The position numbers were made by a program, and so were the translations under genes. The notes beneath the pieces were generated by a model, which had not been told where the DNA came from, made no database searches, and worked only from the letters and a program-made list of their open reading frames with translations. A stretch of 64,000 bases of DNA from Actinoplanes ianthinogenes (GTDB lineage Bacteria; Actinomycetota; Actinomycetes; Mycobacteriales; Micromonosporaceae), in NCBI RefSeq assembly GCF_018324205.1, contig NZ_AP023356.1, positions 4,729,501-4,793,500 of the forward strand. Reading direction: 5' to 3'. Shown one piece after another: positions 1-9,279 of this stretch (within the stretch, counting starts at the first letter, position 1; each line of letters starts with the position of its first letter).

Positions 1-369
1 GACGAGGGCCACGTCACTGAGGCTGATCAGGCCGACCACCTGGCGGTCGGCGTCGCAGACGAGGAGGCGGCGGACCGAGCGGGAGCGCATGGCCTGGACC
101 GCCTCCTCCACGGTGGCGCTCTGCTCGATCATGATCAGCTCACGGGTGGCGATCGCCCCGAGCGTGGTGCCGGCCGGCGGGAGGCCCTCGGCGATCGCCC
201 GCACCACGATGTCCCGGTCGGTGACGATGCCGGCCATGGTCGGGCCGTGCGTCACCACCACGTCGCCGATGCCCTGGTCGCGCATCGCCTGCGCGGCCTC
301 GTCGAGAGCCGTGTCCTCGGGCAGGTAGACCACCCGCCGGGTCATCGCGTCCGCCACCAGCCTGGCCAT
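1..369 (-). CDS. CBS-domain pair protein, 3' end cut by window edge
   Basis: The reverse strand is open from an ATG at 369 to the window edge and gives 123 residues. They start MARLVADAMTRRVVYLPEDT and contain two tandem CBS motifs: one with GIVTDRDIVVRAIAEG at about residues 48-63, and a second ending VVGLISLSDVALV at the edge. Proteins of this size (about 130-145 residues, two CBS motifs only) are usually stand-alone adenosyl-ligand sensors of the Mtb Rv2626c/HrpI type. The ligand is not deducible here. It lies 28 bp downstream of proS on the same strand, so cotranscription is possible. The C-terminus is missing because of the window boundary, not because of truncation. Confidence 0.85.
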   Translation of the reverse strand, partial: MARLVADAMTRRVVYLPEDTALDEAAQAMRDQGIGDVVVTHGPTMAGIVTDRDIVVRAIAEGLPPAGTTLGAIATRELIMIEQSATVEEAVQAMRSRSVRRLLVCDADRQVVGLISLSDVALV

Positions 370-397
370 GCCATCGCCTCCCGCCGTCGATCCGTCC

Positions 398-2131
398 CTA
401 TCCCAGTGTTGCCGCGATGACCCCCGGGACGTCCACAAGGGGCACGTCCTGTCGCTCGCCGGTGCGGCGATCCCGCACCTCGGCGAAACCCTCGGCCAGG
501 CGACGGCCGACCACCACGGCCCGTGGGATGCCGATCAGCTCGGCGTCGGTGAACTTCACCCCGGCCGACACGTTCGGCCGGTCGTCGACCAGCACGCGGA
601 GCCCGGCCCGGGACAGGGTCTCGCCCAGGGCCAGCGCCGCCTCCACCTGACCGTCCCGGCCGGCCGCCACGAGGTGCACGTCGGCCGGGGCGACCGCGTC
701 CGGCCAGCACAGTCCCCGCTCGTCATGGTGCTGCTCGGCGATCGCGGCGACCGCCCGGGACACGCCGATGCCGTAGCAGCCCATCGTCGGCCGGACCGGC
801 TTGCCGTCGGCGCCCAGCACGTCCACCTTGAACGCGTCGGTGTAGCGCCGGCCGAGCTGGAAGATGTGCCCGATCTCGATGCCCCGCCGCATGGTCAGCG
901 AGCCGTCGGCGCAGGACGGGCACGGGTCGCCGGCCCGGACCTCGGCCGCCTCGATCGTGCCGTCCGGCGTGAAGTCCCGGCCGGCCACCACGTCGGTGGC
1001 GTGCTTGCCGGCCTCGTTGGCGCCGGTCAGCCAGGCGGTGCCGGACACGACCCGCGGGTCGACCAGGTAGCGCACCGCGATGCCCTGCGGGCCGAGATAA
1101 CCCTTCACCAGGTCGGGACGGGACGCGAAGTCGTCGAAGAGGGTGGCGGTGGCCGGGGCGAGCACCCCGTTCAGCCGTTTCAGGTCGACCTCACGGTCGC
1201 CGGGCAGGCCGATCGCCACCACCTCGTCCCCGCGGCCCGGGTGGTGCACGGTGACCACCACGTTCTTCAGGGTGTCGGCGGCGGTCCAGTCGGATCGGTC
1301 GCCGAGCCGGCGCTCGTTGGCCAGCTCGACCAGGGCGGCGATGGTCGGGGTGTCCGGGGTGTCGTGCACGGCGAGCGGGGGTGCGGTGACCTCCCGGATG
1401 GGCGGCGCCGGGGTCACCACGGCCTCCGTGTTCGCCGCGTAGTCGCAACCGGTGCAGCCGACGAAGGTGTCCTCGCCGACCTCGGCCGTGGCCAGGAACT
1501 CCTCGGACGCCGAGCCGCCCATCGCACCGGAGACCGCCGAGACGACGGTGTGCCGCAGGCCGAGGCGCTCGAAGACGCGTTGATAGGTGGCGCGCATCAC
1601 GCCGTACGAAAATTGCAGGCCCTCGTCGTCCAGGTCGAAGGAGTAAGCGTCCTTCATCAGGAACTCGCGGCCGCGGAGCAGGCCGCCGCGCGGCCGGGCC
1701 TCGTCGCGGAACTTGGTCTGGATCTGGAAGAGCAGCACCGGGAAGTCCCGATAGGAGCTGGTCATGTCCTGCACGAGCAGGGTGAACATCTCCTCGTGGG
1801 TGGGCGCGAGCAGGTGCTCGGCGTCGCGGCGGTCGCGCAGGGTGAAGATGTCGTCGCCATACTCCGTCCAGCGGCCGCTCACCTCGTAGGGCTCGCGCGG
1901 GAGCAGGGACGGGAAGGCGACCTCCTGGCCGCCGGCGGCGATCACCTCCGCCCGGACGATCGCGGCGACCCGGTCCAGCACCAGCTTGCCGAGCGGGAGC
2001 CAGGTGTAGCCGCCCGGGGCGGCGCGGCGGACGAATCCGGCGCGCACCAGGAGCCGATGACTCGGCACCTCCGCGTCCGCCGGCTCCTCACGCAAGGTCT
2101 TGAGCAGCAGGGTGGACATCCGAAGCAGCAT
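398..2131 (-). CDS. proS: Prolyl-tRNA synthetase (bacterial ProS type)
   Basis: A 577-residue class II aminoacyl-tRNA synthetase that charges tRNA-Pro in the cytoplasm. The start MLLRMSTLLLKTLREEPADA is typical of actinobacterial ProS. Motif 2 is FRDEARPRGGLLRGREF followed by LMKDAYSF at about residues 140-165. APTHEEMF of the proline pocket lies upstream of it. A prolyl-editing (INS/YbaK-like) insertion occupies roughly residues 225-385, which marks the bacterial rather than the archaeal/eukaryotic-like form. Motif 3 is GCYGIGVSR near residue 435, and the C-terminal anticodon-binding domain ends in VDVPGVIAATLG. The length fits the family and I see no anomaly. Confidence 0.97.
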   Translation of the reverse strand: MLLRMSTLLLKTLREEPADAEVPSHRLLVRAGFVRRAAPGGYTWLPLGKLVLDRVAAIVRAEVIAAGGQEVAFPSLLPREPYEVSGRWTEYGDDIFTLRDRRDAEHLLAPTHEEMFTLLVQDMTSSYRDFPVLLFQIQTKFRDEARPRGGLLRGREFLMKDAYSFDLDDEGLQFSYGVMRATYQRVFERLGLRHTVVSAVSGAMGGSASEEFLATAEVGEDTFVGCTGCDYAANTEAVVTPAPPIREVTAPPLAVHDTPDTPTIAALVELANERRLGDRSDWTAADTLKNVVVTVHHPGRGDEVVAIGLPGDREVDLKRLNGVLAPATATLFDDFASRPDLVKGYLGPQGIAVRYLVDPRVVSGTAWLTGANEAGKHATDVVAGRDFTPDGTIEAAEVRAGDPCPSCADGSLTMRRGIEIGHIFQLGRRYTDAFKVDVLGADGKPVRPTMGCYGIGVSRAVAAIAEQHHDERGLCWPDAVAPADVHLVAAGRDGQVEAALALGETLSRAGLRVLVDDRPNVSAGVKFTDAELIGIPRAVVVGRRLAEGFAEVRDRRTGERQDVPLVDVPGVIAATLG

Positions 2132-2264
2132 GACCCCCGAGCCTAGAGAACGGGTGTGACTGAATCACCTGCTTATCTAGGTGTCGCCAGCGTCACGTTC
2201 CGTTCGCTCGCTGTCCGGTGGAGACTGATCCGGCACCAAAGCTGAACAGACGTTAGGGGGCGGA

Positions 2265-3035
2265 ATGGCCTGGCGTGGCTTCGTAGCGATGGGTGACAGC
2301 TTCACCGAGGGCATGTGCGACGAGTATCCGGACGGGACCTATCGCGGGTGGGCCGACCTGGTCGCCACCAGGCTCGCGGTCGATTCCGGCCCCGAGTTCG
2401 GATATGCGAATCTGGCGATCCGCGGCCGGCTCCTGGACCAGGTGATCGCCGAGCAGCTCGAGCCGACCCTGGCCATGCGGCCCGACCTGGTGAGTTTCGC
2501 GGCGGGGGGCAACGACATCCTCCGGCCCCGGGTCGACCCCCACACGCTGGTCGAGAAGATCGACCCGGTGATCGCCCGGATCCGGGCGACCGGCGCCGAC
2601 GTGATCATGTTCCGGTTCGCCGACGTCGCCGTGCACATCCCCGGCGGCCAGCGGATGATCGGCGCCCGCGCGGCGGTGCTCAACGACGGGTTCCAGGAGA
2701 TCGCCGAGCGGCACGGCGCGTATTTGATCGACCTCTTCGCCGACCATGCCTACCTGCATCGCGACATGTGGAGCGACGACCGGCTGCACCTGTCCGAGGC
2801 CGGGCACCGGCGGGTCGCCGGGCACGTGCTGACCGCGCTCGGCGTCGGCGTCGAGGAGGACTGGATGCTGGTCCCGCCCGCGCCGCAGCCCACCCCGTGG
2901 CGGCTGGCGGTCAGCGCGGATCTGCGCTGGGCCCGCGAGCACCTGGCGCCCTGGGTGAGCCGGCACCTGCGCGGCCGCTCCTCCGGTGACCTGATCACGG
3001 CGAAGCGCCCGGTGCTGGCCCCGGTGACCGACTAG
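2265..3035 (+). CDS. SGNH/GDSL-family hydrolase
   Basis: A 256-residue protein with the SGNH hydrolase blocks. Block I is MGDSFTEG with nucleophile Ser12. The GGND block of the oxyanion hole (FAAGGNDILRP) lies near residues 79-89. The catalytic DRLH block carries Asp172 and His175, followed by LSEAGHRRVA. There is no signal peptide, so it is probably a cytoplasmic esterase or lipase-like enzyme of unknown substrate. The ATG follows AGGGGGCGGA, a usable ribosome site. The C-terminal 50 residues are basic and Trp-rich. It is followed 11 bp later by the rhodanese gene on the same strand, suggesting a two-gene unit. Confidence 0.9.
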   Translation: MAWRGFVAMGDSFTEGMCDEYPDGTYRGWADLVATRLAVDSGPEFGYANLAIRGRLLDQVIAEQLEPTLAMRPDLVSFAAGGNDILRPRVDPHTLVEKIDPVIARIRATGADVIMFRFADVAVHIPGGQRMIGARAAVLNDGFQEIAERHGAYLIDLFADHAYLHRDMWSDDRLHLSEAGHRRVAGHVLTALGVGVEEDWMLVPPAPQPTPWRLAVSADLRWAREHLAPWVSRHLRGRSSGDLITAKRPVLAPVTD

Positions 3036-3046
3036 GGAGGGCTAGC

Positions 3047-3955
3047 GTGACAGGCATGTCCGTATCGAACGATCCGGCGCAGGCGCTTCAGGCGTACGCG
3101 CACCCCGACAAACTGGTCACCACCGAGTGGCTCGCCGCGAACCTGGACACTCCCGGCCTGGTGGTCGTCGAGTCGGACGAGGACGTGCTGCTCTACGACA
3201 CCGGGCACATCCCGGGAGCGGTCAAGGTGGACTGGCACCTGGAACTGAACGACCAGGTCACCCGGGACTACCTGGACCCGGCCGCGTTCGCCGCGATGTG
3301 TGCGGCCAAGGGCATCGGCCGTGACGACACGATCGTGTTCTACGGCGACAATTTCAACTGGTGGGCGGCGTACGCCCTGTGGGTCTTCAGTCTTTTCGGG
3401 CATCGCGACGTGCGGCTGCTCGACGGCGGCCGGCAGAAGTGGGTGGCCGAGGGGCGCCCGGTCACCCGGGACAAGACCACCCGCGCCACCGCGGAGTACC
3501 CGGTGCCGGTCCGCAACGACGCGGAGATCCGGGCGTTCCGCGACCAGGTGATGGGACACATCGCCAGCGGCCGGTCGCTGGTCGACGTGCGCTCGCCGCA
3601 GGAGTACACCGGCGAGCTCACGCACATGGAGGCGTACCCGCAGGAGGGCGCGCTGCGCGGCGGGCACATCCCGGGAGCGGTCAGCAAGCCGTGGAAGTCG
3701 GCGGCGAACGACGACGGCACGTTCAAGGCGCACGACGAACTGATCAAGATCTACCGCGACGAGCTAGGCCTGGAGACGGCGGACGACATCATCGCGTACT
3801 GCCGGATCGGCGAGCGGTCCAGCCACACCTGGTTCGTCCTGCACCACCTGCTGGGCTACCCGCAGGTCCGTAACTACGACGGCTCGTGGACGGAGTGGGG
3901 CAACCTGGTCCGGGCGCCGATCGTCAAGGGCGGGGAGCCGGGCGGCCTGCACTGA
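3047..3955 (+). CDS. Thiosulfate/3-mercaptopyruvate sulfurtransferase (two-domain rhodanese)
   Basis: A 302-residue tandem rhodanese that transfers sulfane sulfur from thiosulfate or mercaptopyruvate to acceptors such as cyanide. The N-terminal rhodanese fold (about 20-150) is non-catalytic and contains GHIPGAVKVDWHLELND. The C-terminal fold (about 165-290) carries GHIPGAVSKPW and the active-site loop YCRIGERSSHTWF with Cys252. The CRIGERS loop is that of actinobacterial SseA/CysA-type enzymes. GTG at 3047 is preferred because AGGGAGG ends 6 nt upstream; an in-frame ATG at 3056 is the alternative. A strong terminator follows the stop codon. Confidence 0.93.
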   Translation: MTGMSVSNDPAQALQAYAHPDKLVTTEWLAANLDTPGLVVVESDEDVLLYDTGHIPGAVKVDWHLELNDQVTRDYLDPAAFAAMCAAKGIGRDDTIVFYGDNFNWWAAYALWVFSLFGHRDVRLLDGGRQKWVAEGRPVTRDKTTRATAEYPVPVRNDAEIRAFRDQVMGHIASGRSLVDVRSPQEYTGELTHMEAYPQEGALRGGHIPGAVSKPWKSAANDDGTFKAHDELIKIYRDELGLETADDIIAYCRIGERSSHTWFVLHHLLGYPQVRNYDGSWTEWGNLVRAPIVKGGEPGGLH

Positions 3956-3957
3956 TT

Positions 3958-3988
3958 TTTCGGGGCGGCTCGCAAAGCCGCCCCGAAA
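3958..3988 (+). terminator. Rho-independent-like hairpin after rhodanese gene
   Basis: A 13-bp perfect stem (TTTCGGGGCGGCT pairing with AGCCGCCCCGAAA) with a 5-nt CGCAA loop begins one base after the TGA stop of the rhodanese gene. A T-rich run follows about 10 nt later. It separates this unit from the HSP90-like gene. Confidence 0.85.
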
Positions 3989-4030
3989 GTCTCCCGTTTT
4001 TGTCGGACGGACCCGGTACCGTGCGACGCC

Positions 4031-5770
4031 GTGAGCAACACGTTCCAGGTCGATCTACGGGGCATCGTCGACCTGCTCAGTCACCACCTCTACGCGAGCC
4101 CCCGCGTGTATGTCCGCGAGCTGCTCCAGAACGCGGTGGACGCGATCACCGCGGTCGGGCCGGACCACGCCGGCCGGGTCGAGATCACCACCGGCGCCAC
4201 GCTGCGGATCACCGACAACGGCATCGGGCTCACCGAGGCGCAGGTGCACGAGTTGCTCGCCACCATCGGCCGCAGTTCGAAACGTGACGAGCTGGGTTTC
4301 GCCCGGCACGAGTTCCTCGGCCAGTTCGGCATCGGCCTGCTCTCCTGCTTCCTGGTCGCCGACGAGATCCGGGTGCACACCCGGCGCGCCGGCGCCGACC
4401 CGGTCCTGTGGACCGGCTACTCCGACGGGCGTTATGCGGTGGGCCCCGGCGACGAGCGCGAGCCGGGGACCACGGTCACCCTGCTGCCCCGCCGCGGCGC
4501 CGAGCACTACCTGACCGGCGCGACCGTGACCGAGCTGGCCGAGCTCTACGGCTCGCTGCTGCCGGTCGAGGTGAGCGTCGACGGCCGCCGGGTCACCACC
4601 GGGACGGTGCCCTGGGCGCTCCCGGCCGCCGAGCGGATGGCGTACGCGGAATCGGTGCTGGGCTTCCGTCCCTTCGACGTGATCGAGCTGAACGTGCCCG
4701 GCGCCGGTCTGTCCGGCGCCGCCTTCGTGCTGCCCACCCCGGTCAACCCGGCCAGCCGCGGTGGCCACCGGGTCTACCTCAAGCGGATGCTGCTCTCCGA
4801 GAGCGTCGAGGGCCTGCTGCCGGACTGGGCGTTCTTCGCCCGCTGCGTGGTCGACAGCACCGAGCTGCGCCCGACCGCGAGCCGCGAGGCGCTCTACGAC
4901 GACGGCATGCTCGCCGAGACCCGCGAGGCGATCGCCGACCAGCTGCGCGGCTGGCTGGTCCGGCTCTCCACCACCGACCCGCGCCGGCTCGCCCAGTTCC
5001 TCCAGATCCACCACCTGGGTGTGAAGGCGCTGGCCCTGCACGACGCCGAGATGCTGCGCCTGGTCGAGCAGTGGTACCCGATGCAGACCAACGTGGGCGA
5101 GCTGACCCTGGCCGAGTTCCGGGCCCGCTTCGGCGTGCTGCGGTACGCCGCGACCGCCGACGAGTTCCGCCAGCTCGCCGCGGTCGCCGCCGCGCAGGAC
5201 GTGGGCCTGATCAACGGGGGTTACGTCTACGACGCCGACCTGATCGAGCGGCTGGCCGCCACCGACCCCGAGGTGCGTGCCGAGCGCCTCGACCCGACCG
5301 ACCTGACCACCCGGTTCACCGCCGTCGACGCCGAGGCCGAGCTGCGGCTGCGCCCGTTCCTCTCGGCCGCCCAGCGCCGCCTGGACAAACTCGGCTGCGA
5401 GGTGGTGGTCCGCGCCTTCGACCCGGTCACCCTGCCCGCGCTCTACCTGGTGAGCCGCTCGGCCGCCTTCCACGAGGAGTTCACCGCCAGCCGCGACCAG
5501 GCCGACGACCTGTGGGGCGGGGTGCTCGACGCCCTCTCCTCGACGGTGCCGAACGACCGTCCCCAGCTGGTGCTCAATCATCGCAATCCGCTGATCCGCC
5601 GGGTGGCCGCGCTCGGTGACGCCGAACTCGCCGCCCTCGCCGTCGAGTCGCTGTACGGGCAGGCGCTGCTGCTCGGCCACCACCCGATCCGGCCGGCCGA
5701 CGCCGCCCTGCTCACCACGTCGTTCCTGGGCCTGCTGGACCGGGCCGTCCCCGAGGAGGAGACCCGATGA
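4031..5770 (+). CDS. HSP90-family ATPase (short HtpG-like chaperone)
   Basis: A 579-residue HSP90-family protein with a GHKL ATPase domain. Visible are ELLQNAVDAI (Glu30 and Asn34, magnesium and catalysis), TDNGIGLT (Asp62, adenine contact) and FLGQFGIGLLSCF (lid and G3 loop, about residues 95-107). The middle domain contains TASREALYDD, equivalent to the arginine-bearing catalytic loop of HtpG. It is slightly shorter than E. coli HtpG (624) and lacks a charged linker. The C-terminal dimerisation part is divergent. The start is GTG at 4031. Its stop overlaps the ATG of the TPR gene by 4 bp, so the two are translationally coupled, suggesting a chaperone/partner pair. Confidence 0.9.
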   Translation: MSNTFQVDLRGIVDLLSHHLYASPRVYVRELLQNAVDAITAVGPDHAGRVEITTGATLRITDNGIGLTEAQVHELLATIGRSSKRDELGFARHEFLGQFGIGLLSCFLVADEIRVHTRRAGADPVLWTGYSDGRYAVGPGDEREPGTTVTLLPRRGAEHYLTGATVTELAELYGSLLPVEVSVDGRRVTTGTVPWALPAAERMAYAESVLGFRPFDVIELNVPGAGLSGAAFVLPTPVNPASRGGHRVYLKRMLLSESVEGLLPDWAFFARCVVDSTELRPTASREALYDDGMLAETREAIADQLRGWLVRLSTTDPRRLAQFLQIHHLGVKALALHDAEMLRLVEQWYPMQTNVGELTLAEFRARFGVLRYAATADEFRQLAAVAAAQDVGLINGGYVYDADLIERLAATDPEVRAERLDPTDLTTRFTAVDAEAELRLRPFLSAAQRRLDKLGCEVVVRAFDPVTLPALYLVSRSAAFHEEFTASRDQADDLWGGVLDALSSTVPNDRPQLVLNHRNPLIRRVAALGDAELAALAVESLYGQALLLGHHPIRPADAALLTTSFLGLLDRAVPEEETR

Positions 5771-8532
5771 AGACGGCCGAGGAGCTCTGGGGCGTCCTGG
5801 ACGAGGCCCACCACCTGCCGTACGGCTCGGCCCAGATCGCCCTGGTCGAGCAGGTGCTGCGGCACGCCGACGGGGCCGGTGACCCGGCGCTGGCGTTCTA
5901 CACCCGGCTGTTCGCCACCACGGCGTACATCTACGGGGGCGAGTCGGTGAAGGCGTTCGCCACCTTCTCCTGGTGTGTGGCCGATTTCGATCGCAACCCG
6001 CAGCCGTACCACGAGCGCTGGACGCACAACCTGCTCTGGCTGTTCAAGACCATGGTCAACGCGCTCACCAAGTTCCCGGAGATTCCGCTCGCCCGGACCT
6101 ACGCGGTGCTCGACGACATGGAGCGGCGTTACCGCGAGGGCGGCCACGGCATGCAGCCGGTGTACAAGCATCGGTATCTGGTCGCCCGGCACATCGGCGC
6201 CGACGCGGAGGCCGACGACTGGTTCGAGAAATGGCGCGCCGCGCCCCGCACGCCGCTCTCCGACTGCGCCGGCTGCGACCCGACCACCCTGGTCGTCCAC
6301 CTGAACGAGCGGGGCCGGCACGCCGAGGCCGTCGAGCTGGCCGGCCCGGTGCTGGCCGGTGACCTGTCCTGCACCGAGCAGCCGCACACCATCCTCAGCG
6401 AGCTGATGGTGTCGTACCTGAAATCCGGCCTGCCCGCCGAGGCGGCCGACGCCCACCGCCGGTCGTACCTGGTCGAGCGGGGCAACCTGGCCGACCTGCC
6501 GGGGATCGGCGACCACATCCTGTTCTGCGCGCGCACCGGCAACGAGGCCCGCGGCCTGGAGATCGTGCAGCGGCACCTCGACTGGCTGGACCGGGCGCCG
6601 TCGCCGGCCGCCGGGATGACCTTCGCGGCCTCGTGCGTGGCGCTGCTGCGCCGGCTGGTGGCGCTGGGCCACGGCGACTCGCCGATCCGCCGCACCGGCC
6701 GGCCGGACGTCACCGCCGCCGCGCTCGCCAACGAGCTGGCCGGGTACGCGACCGAGCTGGCCGCCCGGTTCGACGCGCGCAACGGCACGGCGCACCAGAG
6801 CGAGCTGGTCGCCGAGACGATGGCCGCCGAGCCGTACGGGATCGATCTGCCCCTCGCCCCGACGGCCCGCCGTGCTCCGGCTCCGGCTCCGGCAGCGCCG
6901 TCCGTGACGGAGGCGGCCGAGATCCCGGACGGCCTCACGGAGACCGAGCTGCTCGATCTCGCCGAGAAACACCTCGACGAGGACGAGCACGACGCGTTCG
7001 GGGCGGTGCTGGCGGCGTACTCGGAGCGGTTCCCGGAGCCCGGCGACCCGCTGCTGGGCGGCCGGCTCTGGAGTTTCCGCGGCATCGTGCTCCCCGGCGA
7101 CGACCACGACGGCACGATCGCCGCCTGGGAGCGGGCCGTGGTCGCGTTCGCCCAGGCCGGCGACGGTGGCAGGGTGAGCGCCCTGCGTGCCCGGATCGCA
7201 ATGGAGCGGGCCCGGGCCGAGCGGGGCGACCCGGTCCAGGACGTGGCCCTGGTCCGCTCCGACGTCGCCTACCAGGAGGAGCACGGCACCGCACGGGACA
7301 AGGCGAACGCCTGGCTGCGACTGTCCACGATGTACTTCATGGCGGACCGCCTGGACGAGGCGAACGAGGCCGGCGACCGGGCCGACGAGTACGCCGCCGA
7401 GTGGGGGCAGCCGCGGCGGGTGGCGTACCACGCGCTGATGCGGTCGCGGAACCGCGGCGCCGCGCACCGGCACGACGAGGCGCGCGAGGCGGCCCGGGAG
7501 GCCTGGCAGTTCTACCGCGAGCACGGTCCGGCGCAGACCAGCGCCGAGGCGGCCACCATCCTCGGGCAGCTCGCCGAGGATCCGGCCGAGGTGGTCGCGA
7601 CGATGACCGAGTCGCTGACCACCGGGGTGCCCGGGGCCGAGATGGCCGCGCACGCCCTGCGTGGCCGGGCGCTGATGGCCCTCGACCGTCCCGAGGAGGC
7701 GATCGAGGACTTCGTCGAGGCGGTCGCGATCTGCGCCGAGCAGGATGCCGAGCAGCCCGGAGTCTTCGCCCGGCAGGACCTGGCGCAGGCCTATCTCCAG
7801 GCCGACCGGCTGCCGGAGGCCGCCGAGGTGGCCGAGGAGGCGGCGCTCGGGTTCGAGAAACTGGGCTTCGACGAGCCGCTCAACGACACCCGGTACATGC
7901 TGGCCGGCATCTATCGTGATCTTGGTGACAGCAACCGGGCGCTGGAGCTGTACCGCGGGTTGATCGAGGCGTTGACCGACAACCCGCACGGCCGTGGCCG
8001 GGTCGGCGAGGACGCCGCGCAGCTGCTCTACAAAGTGGACCGGGACGCCGAGGCGGCGCTGACCTTCCAGGCCGCGGCCGAGGCGCTGCGCGAGGCCGGC
8101 GATCTCGGCGGCGAGCTGCGGGTGCTCCGCGGCCGGCTGATGGCGCTGAACTACGCCGACCAGGTCGACGAGGCCGAGCGGCTGATCCCGGAGGTCACCC
8201 GCAAATACGCTGAACTCCCCGCCGAACTGGCCGAAGATCCCGGTGTGCAGTGGGGGCGCGGGGTCTTCGCCTTCGAGGTCGGCAACCTGCTGATGCGCCG
8301 CGGCCGCTGGGCCGAGGCGTTGCCGCACCTGGACGGCGCCCCGGAACGGCTGCGGGCGATCGGGGCGACCGAGGACGCCGATCGGGTTACCAACATGCGC
8401 GCCGAGGCGCTGCTCAGGTCCGGCCGACCGGCCGAGGCGCTGGCGCTGCTGGACACGCTGGCGGCCGAGGCGCGGCACCCGGACGTGTACGCCGACACCC
8501 GGGAGGCCGTCGATCGGCTGAACGACCGTTAA
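5767..8532 (+). CDS. Large tetratricopeptide-repeat protein coupled to the HSP90-like gene
   Basis: A 921-residue soluble protein with no signal peptide or membrane segment. Residues 1-350 are helical-repeat-like and include an isolated CAGC pair near residue 171. A Pro/Ala linker (APAPAPAAPSV) near residue 375 leads into a second half of degenerate TPR units with Ala/Gly spacing, for example ALMALDRPEEAIEDFVEAVA, ALELYRGLIEALTD and AEALLRSGRPAEALALLDTL. It starts at an ATG overlapping the TGA of the HSP90-like gene. TPR proteins commonly serve as Hsp90 cochaperones in eukaryotes; a similar job here is inference from coupling only. The downstream regulator gene follows after 32 bp. Confidence 0.88.
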   Translation: MKTAEELWGVLDEAHHLPYGSAQIALVEQVLRHADGAGDPALAFYTRLFATTAYIYGGESVKAFATFSWCVADFDRNPQPYHERWTHNLLWLFKTMVNALTKFPEIPLARTYAVLDDMERRYREGGHGMQPVYKHRYLVARHIGADAEADDWFEKWRAAPRTPLSDCAGCDPTTLVVHLNERGRHAEAVELAGPVLAGDLSCTEQPHTILSELMVSYLKSGLPAEAADAHRRSYLVERGNLADLPGIGDHILFCARTGNEARGLEIVQRHLDWLDRAPSPAAGMTFAASCVALLRRLVALGHGDSPIRRTGRPDVTAAALANELAGYATELAARFDARNGTAHQSELVAETMAAEPYGIDLPLAPTARRAPAPAPAAPSVTEAAEIPDGLTETELLDLAEKHLDEDEHDAFGAVLAAYSERFPEPGDPLLGGRLWSFRGIVLPGDDHDGTIAAWERAVVAFAQAGDGGRVSALRARIAMERARAERGDPVQDVALVRSDVAYQEEHGTARDKANAWLRLSTMYFMADRLDEANEAGDRADEYAAEWGQPRRVAYHALMRSRNRGAAHRHDEAREAAREAWQFYREHGPAQTSAEAATILGQLAEDPAEVVATMTESLTTGVPGAEMAAHALRGRALMALDRPEEAIEDFVEAVAICAEQDAEQPGVFARQDLAQAYLQADRLPEAAEVAEEAALGFEKLGFDEPLNDTRYMLAGIYRDLGDSNRALELYRGLIEALTDNPHGRGRVGEDAAQLLYKVDRDAEAALTFQAAAEALREAGDLGGELRVLRGRLMALNYADQVDEAERLIPEVTRKYAELPAELAEDPGVQWGRGVFAFEVGNLLMRRGRWAEALPHLDGAPERLRAIGATEDADRVTNMRAEALLRSGRPAEALALLDTLAAEARHPDVYADTREAVDRLNDR

Positions 8533-8536
8533 GCAA

Positions 8537-8560
8537 CCACTTGACGACGCGTTAAAGTGG
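8537..8560 (+). promoter_or_regulatory. Candidate operator upstream of tetR
   Basis: An inverted repeat CCACTT-(12 nt)-AAGTGG lies immediately before the GTG start of the TetR gene. Inside it is an imperfect dyad TTGACG-(3 nt)-CGTTAA. The 9-mer CGTTAAAGT inside this site recurs at 14151-14159 in the perfect palindrome upstream of the carboxyltransferase gene. The shared word suggests one regulator for both sites, most simply the TetR protein encoded next door. Confidence 0.45.
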
Positions 8561-8564
8561 CGAG

Positions 8565-9170
8565 GTGACGACGGTAGATCAGCGGCACCGGACCACCCCG
8601 CCGGCGCCTCGGCGGCGGTCGCGCCGCGATGAGATTCTCGAGATCGCCGTGGGCCTGTTCGCGGCCCGCGGCTATCACGGCGTGTCGATGGACGACATCG
8701 GCTCGGCGGCCGGCGTCACCGGCCCGGCGCTGTATCACCACTTCGCCGGCAAGGAGGCGATGCTGGTCGCCGCGCTGATCCCGGTGAGCGAGAGCCTGCT
8801 GGAGGGTGGCCGCGAGCGGGTCGCCCGGCACCCGGCCGAGGCCGAGGCGGCGCTCGCCGACCTGATCGACTTCCACGTCGACTTCGCGCTGGCCAACCCC
8901 GCGGTGATCGCGCTGCACCTGCACGAGCTGGACCGGCTGCCGGAGGAGCCGCGCCGGCAGATCCGCCGGTTGCAGCGGCTCTATGTGGAGGAGTGGGTCG
9001 GTGTGCTCACCCTGCTGCGTCCCGAGCTGGAGGCGGCCGAGGCCCGGGTGCTGGCGCACGCCGCGTTCGGCTTGATGAACTCGACGCCGTTCCTGGGCGG
9101 CGAGGTGGAGCGGCGCCGGCGGGCCGACCTGCTGCGCGAAGCCACCATGCATGCCCTCACTGGGCGATAG
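8565..9170 (+). CDS. TetR-family transcriptional regulator, likely of the acyl-CoA catabolic genes
   Basis: A 201-residue TetR repressor. The HTH spans about residues 22-67 and contains FAARGYHGVSMDDIGSAAGV followed by TGPALYHHFAGKEAML, the typical TetR recognition helix and YHHF/YYYF motif. The C-terminal ligand domain is all-helical, without signature residues for a particular effector. The start is GTG at 8565, with GAG close by but no strong ribosome site. It is followed after 109 bp by the biotin carboxylase and lyase genes. Regulators in this position usually sense acyl-CoA intermediates; this is inferred from context, together with the dyads at 8537 and 14144. Confidence 0.88.
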   Translation: MTTVDQRHRTTPPAPRRRSRRDEILEIAVGLFAARGYHGVSMDDIGSAAGVTGPALYHHFAGKEAMLVAALIPVSESLLEGGRERVARHPAEAEAALADLIDFHVDFALANPAVIALHLHELDRLPEEPRRQIRRLQRLYVEEWVGVLTLLRPELEAAEARVLAHAAFGLMNSTPFLGGEVERRRRADLLREATMHALTGR

Positions 9171-9279
9171 ACTCTACAAATAGGACAAAAGGCCTCGCGG
9201 GAGCCCACCGGTTCCCGGTGGCCACGGAACACCGGCCGCCCCACCGGGCACGCCGGCATGCCGACATACAGGGAGCCTC

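Noticed and set aside
368..2146. 592-residue open frame opposite proS
   Set aside because: A GC-bias shadow of proS; the reverse frame encodes a complete, recognisable synthetase.
9205..9221. CCACCGG-TTC-CCGGTGG hairpin before the biotin carboxylase gene
   Set aside because: A 7-bp stem with a tiny loop in very GC-rich DNA is weak evidence for an attenuator or terminator, so it is not listed.
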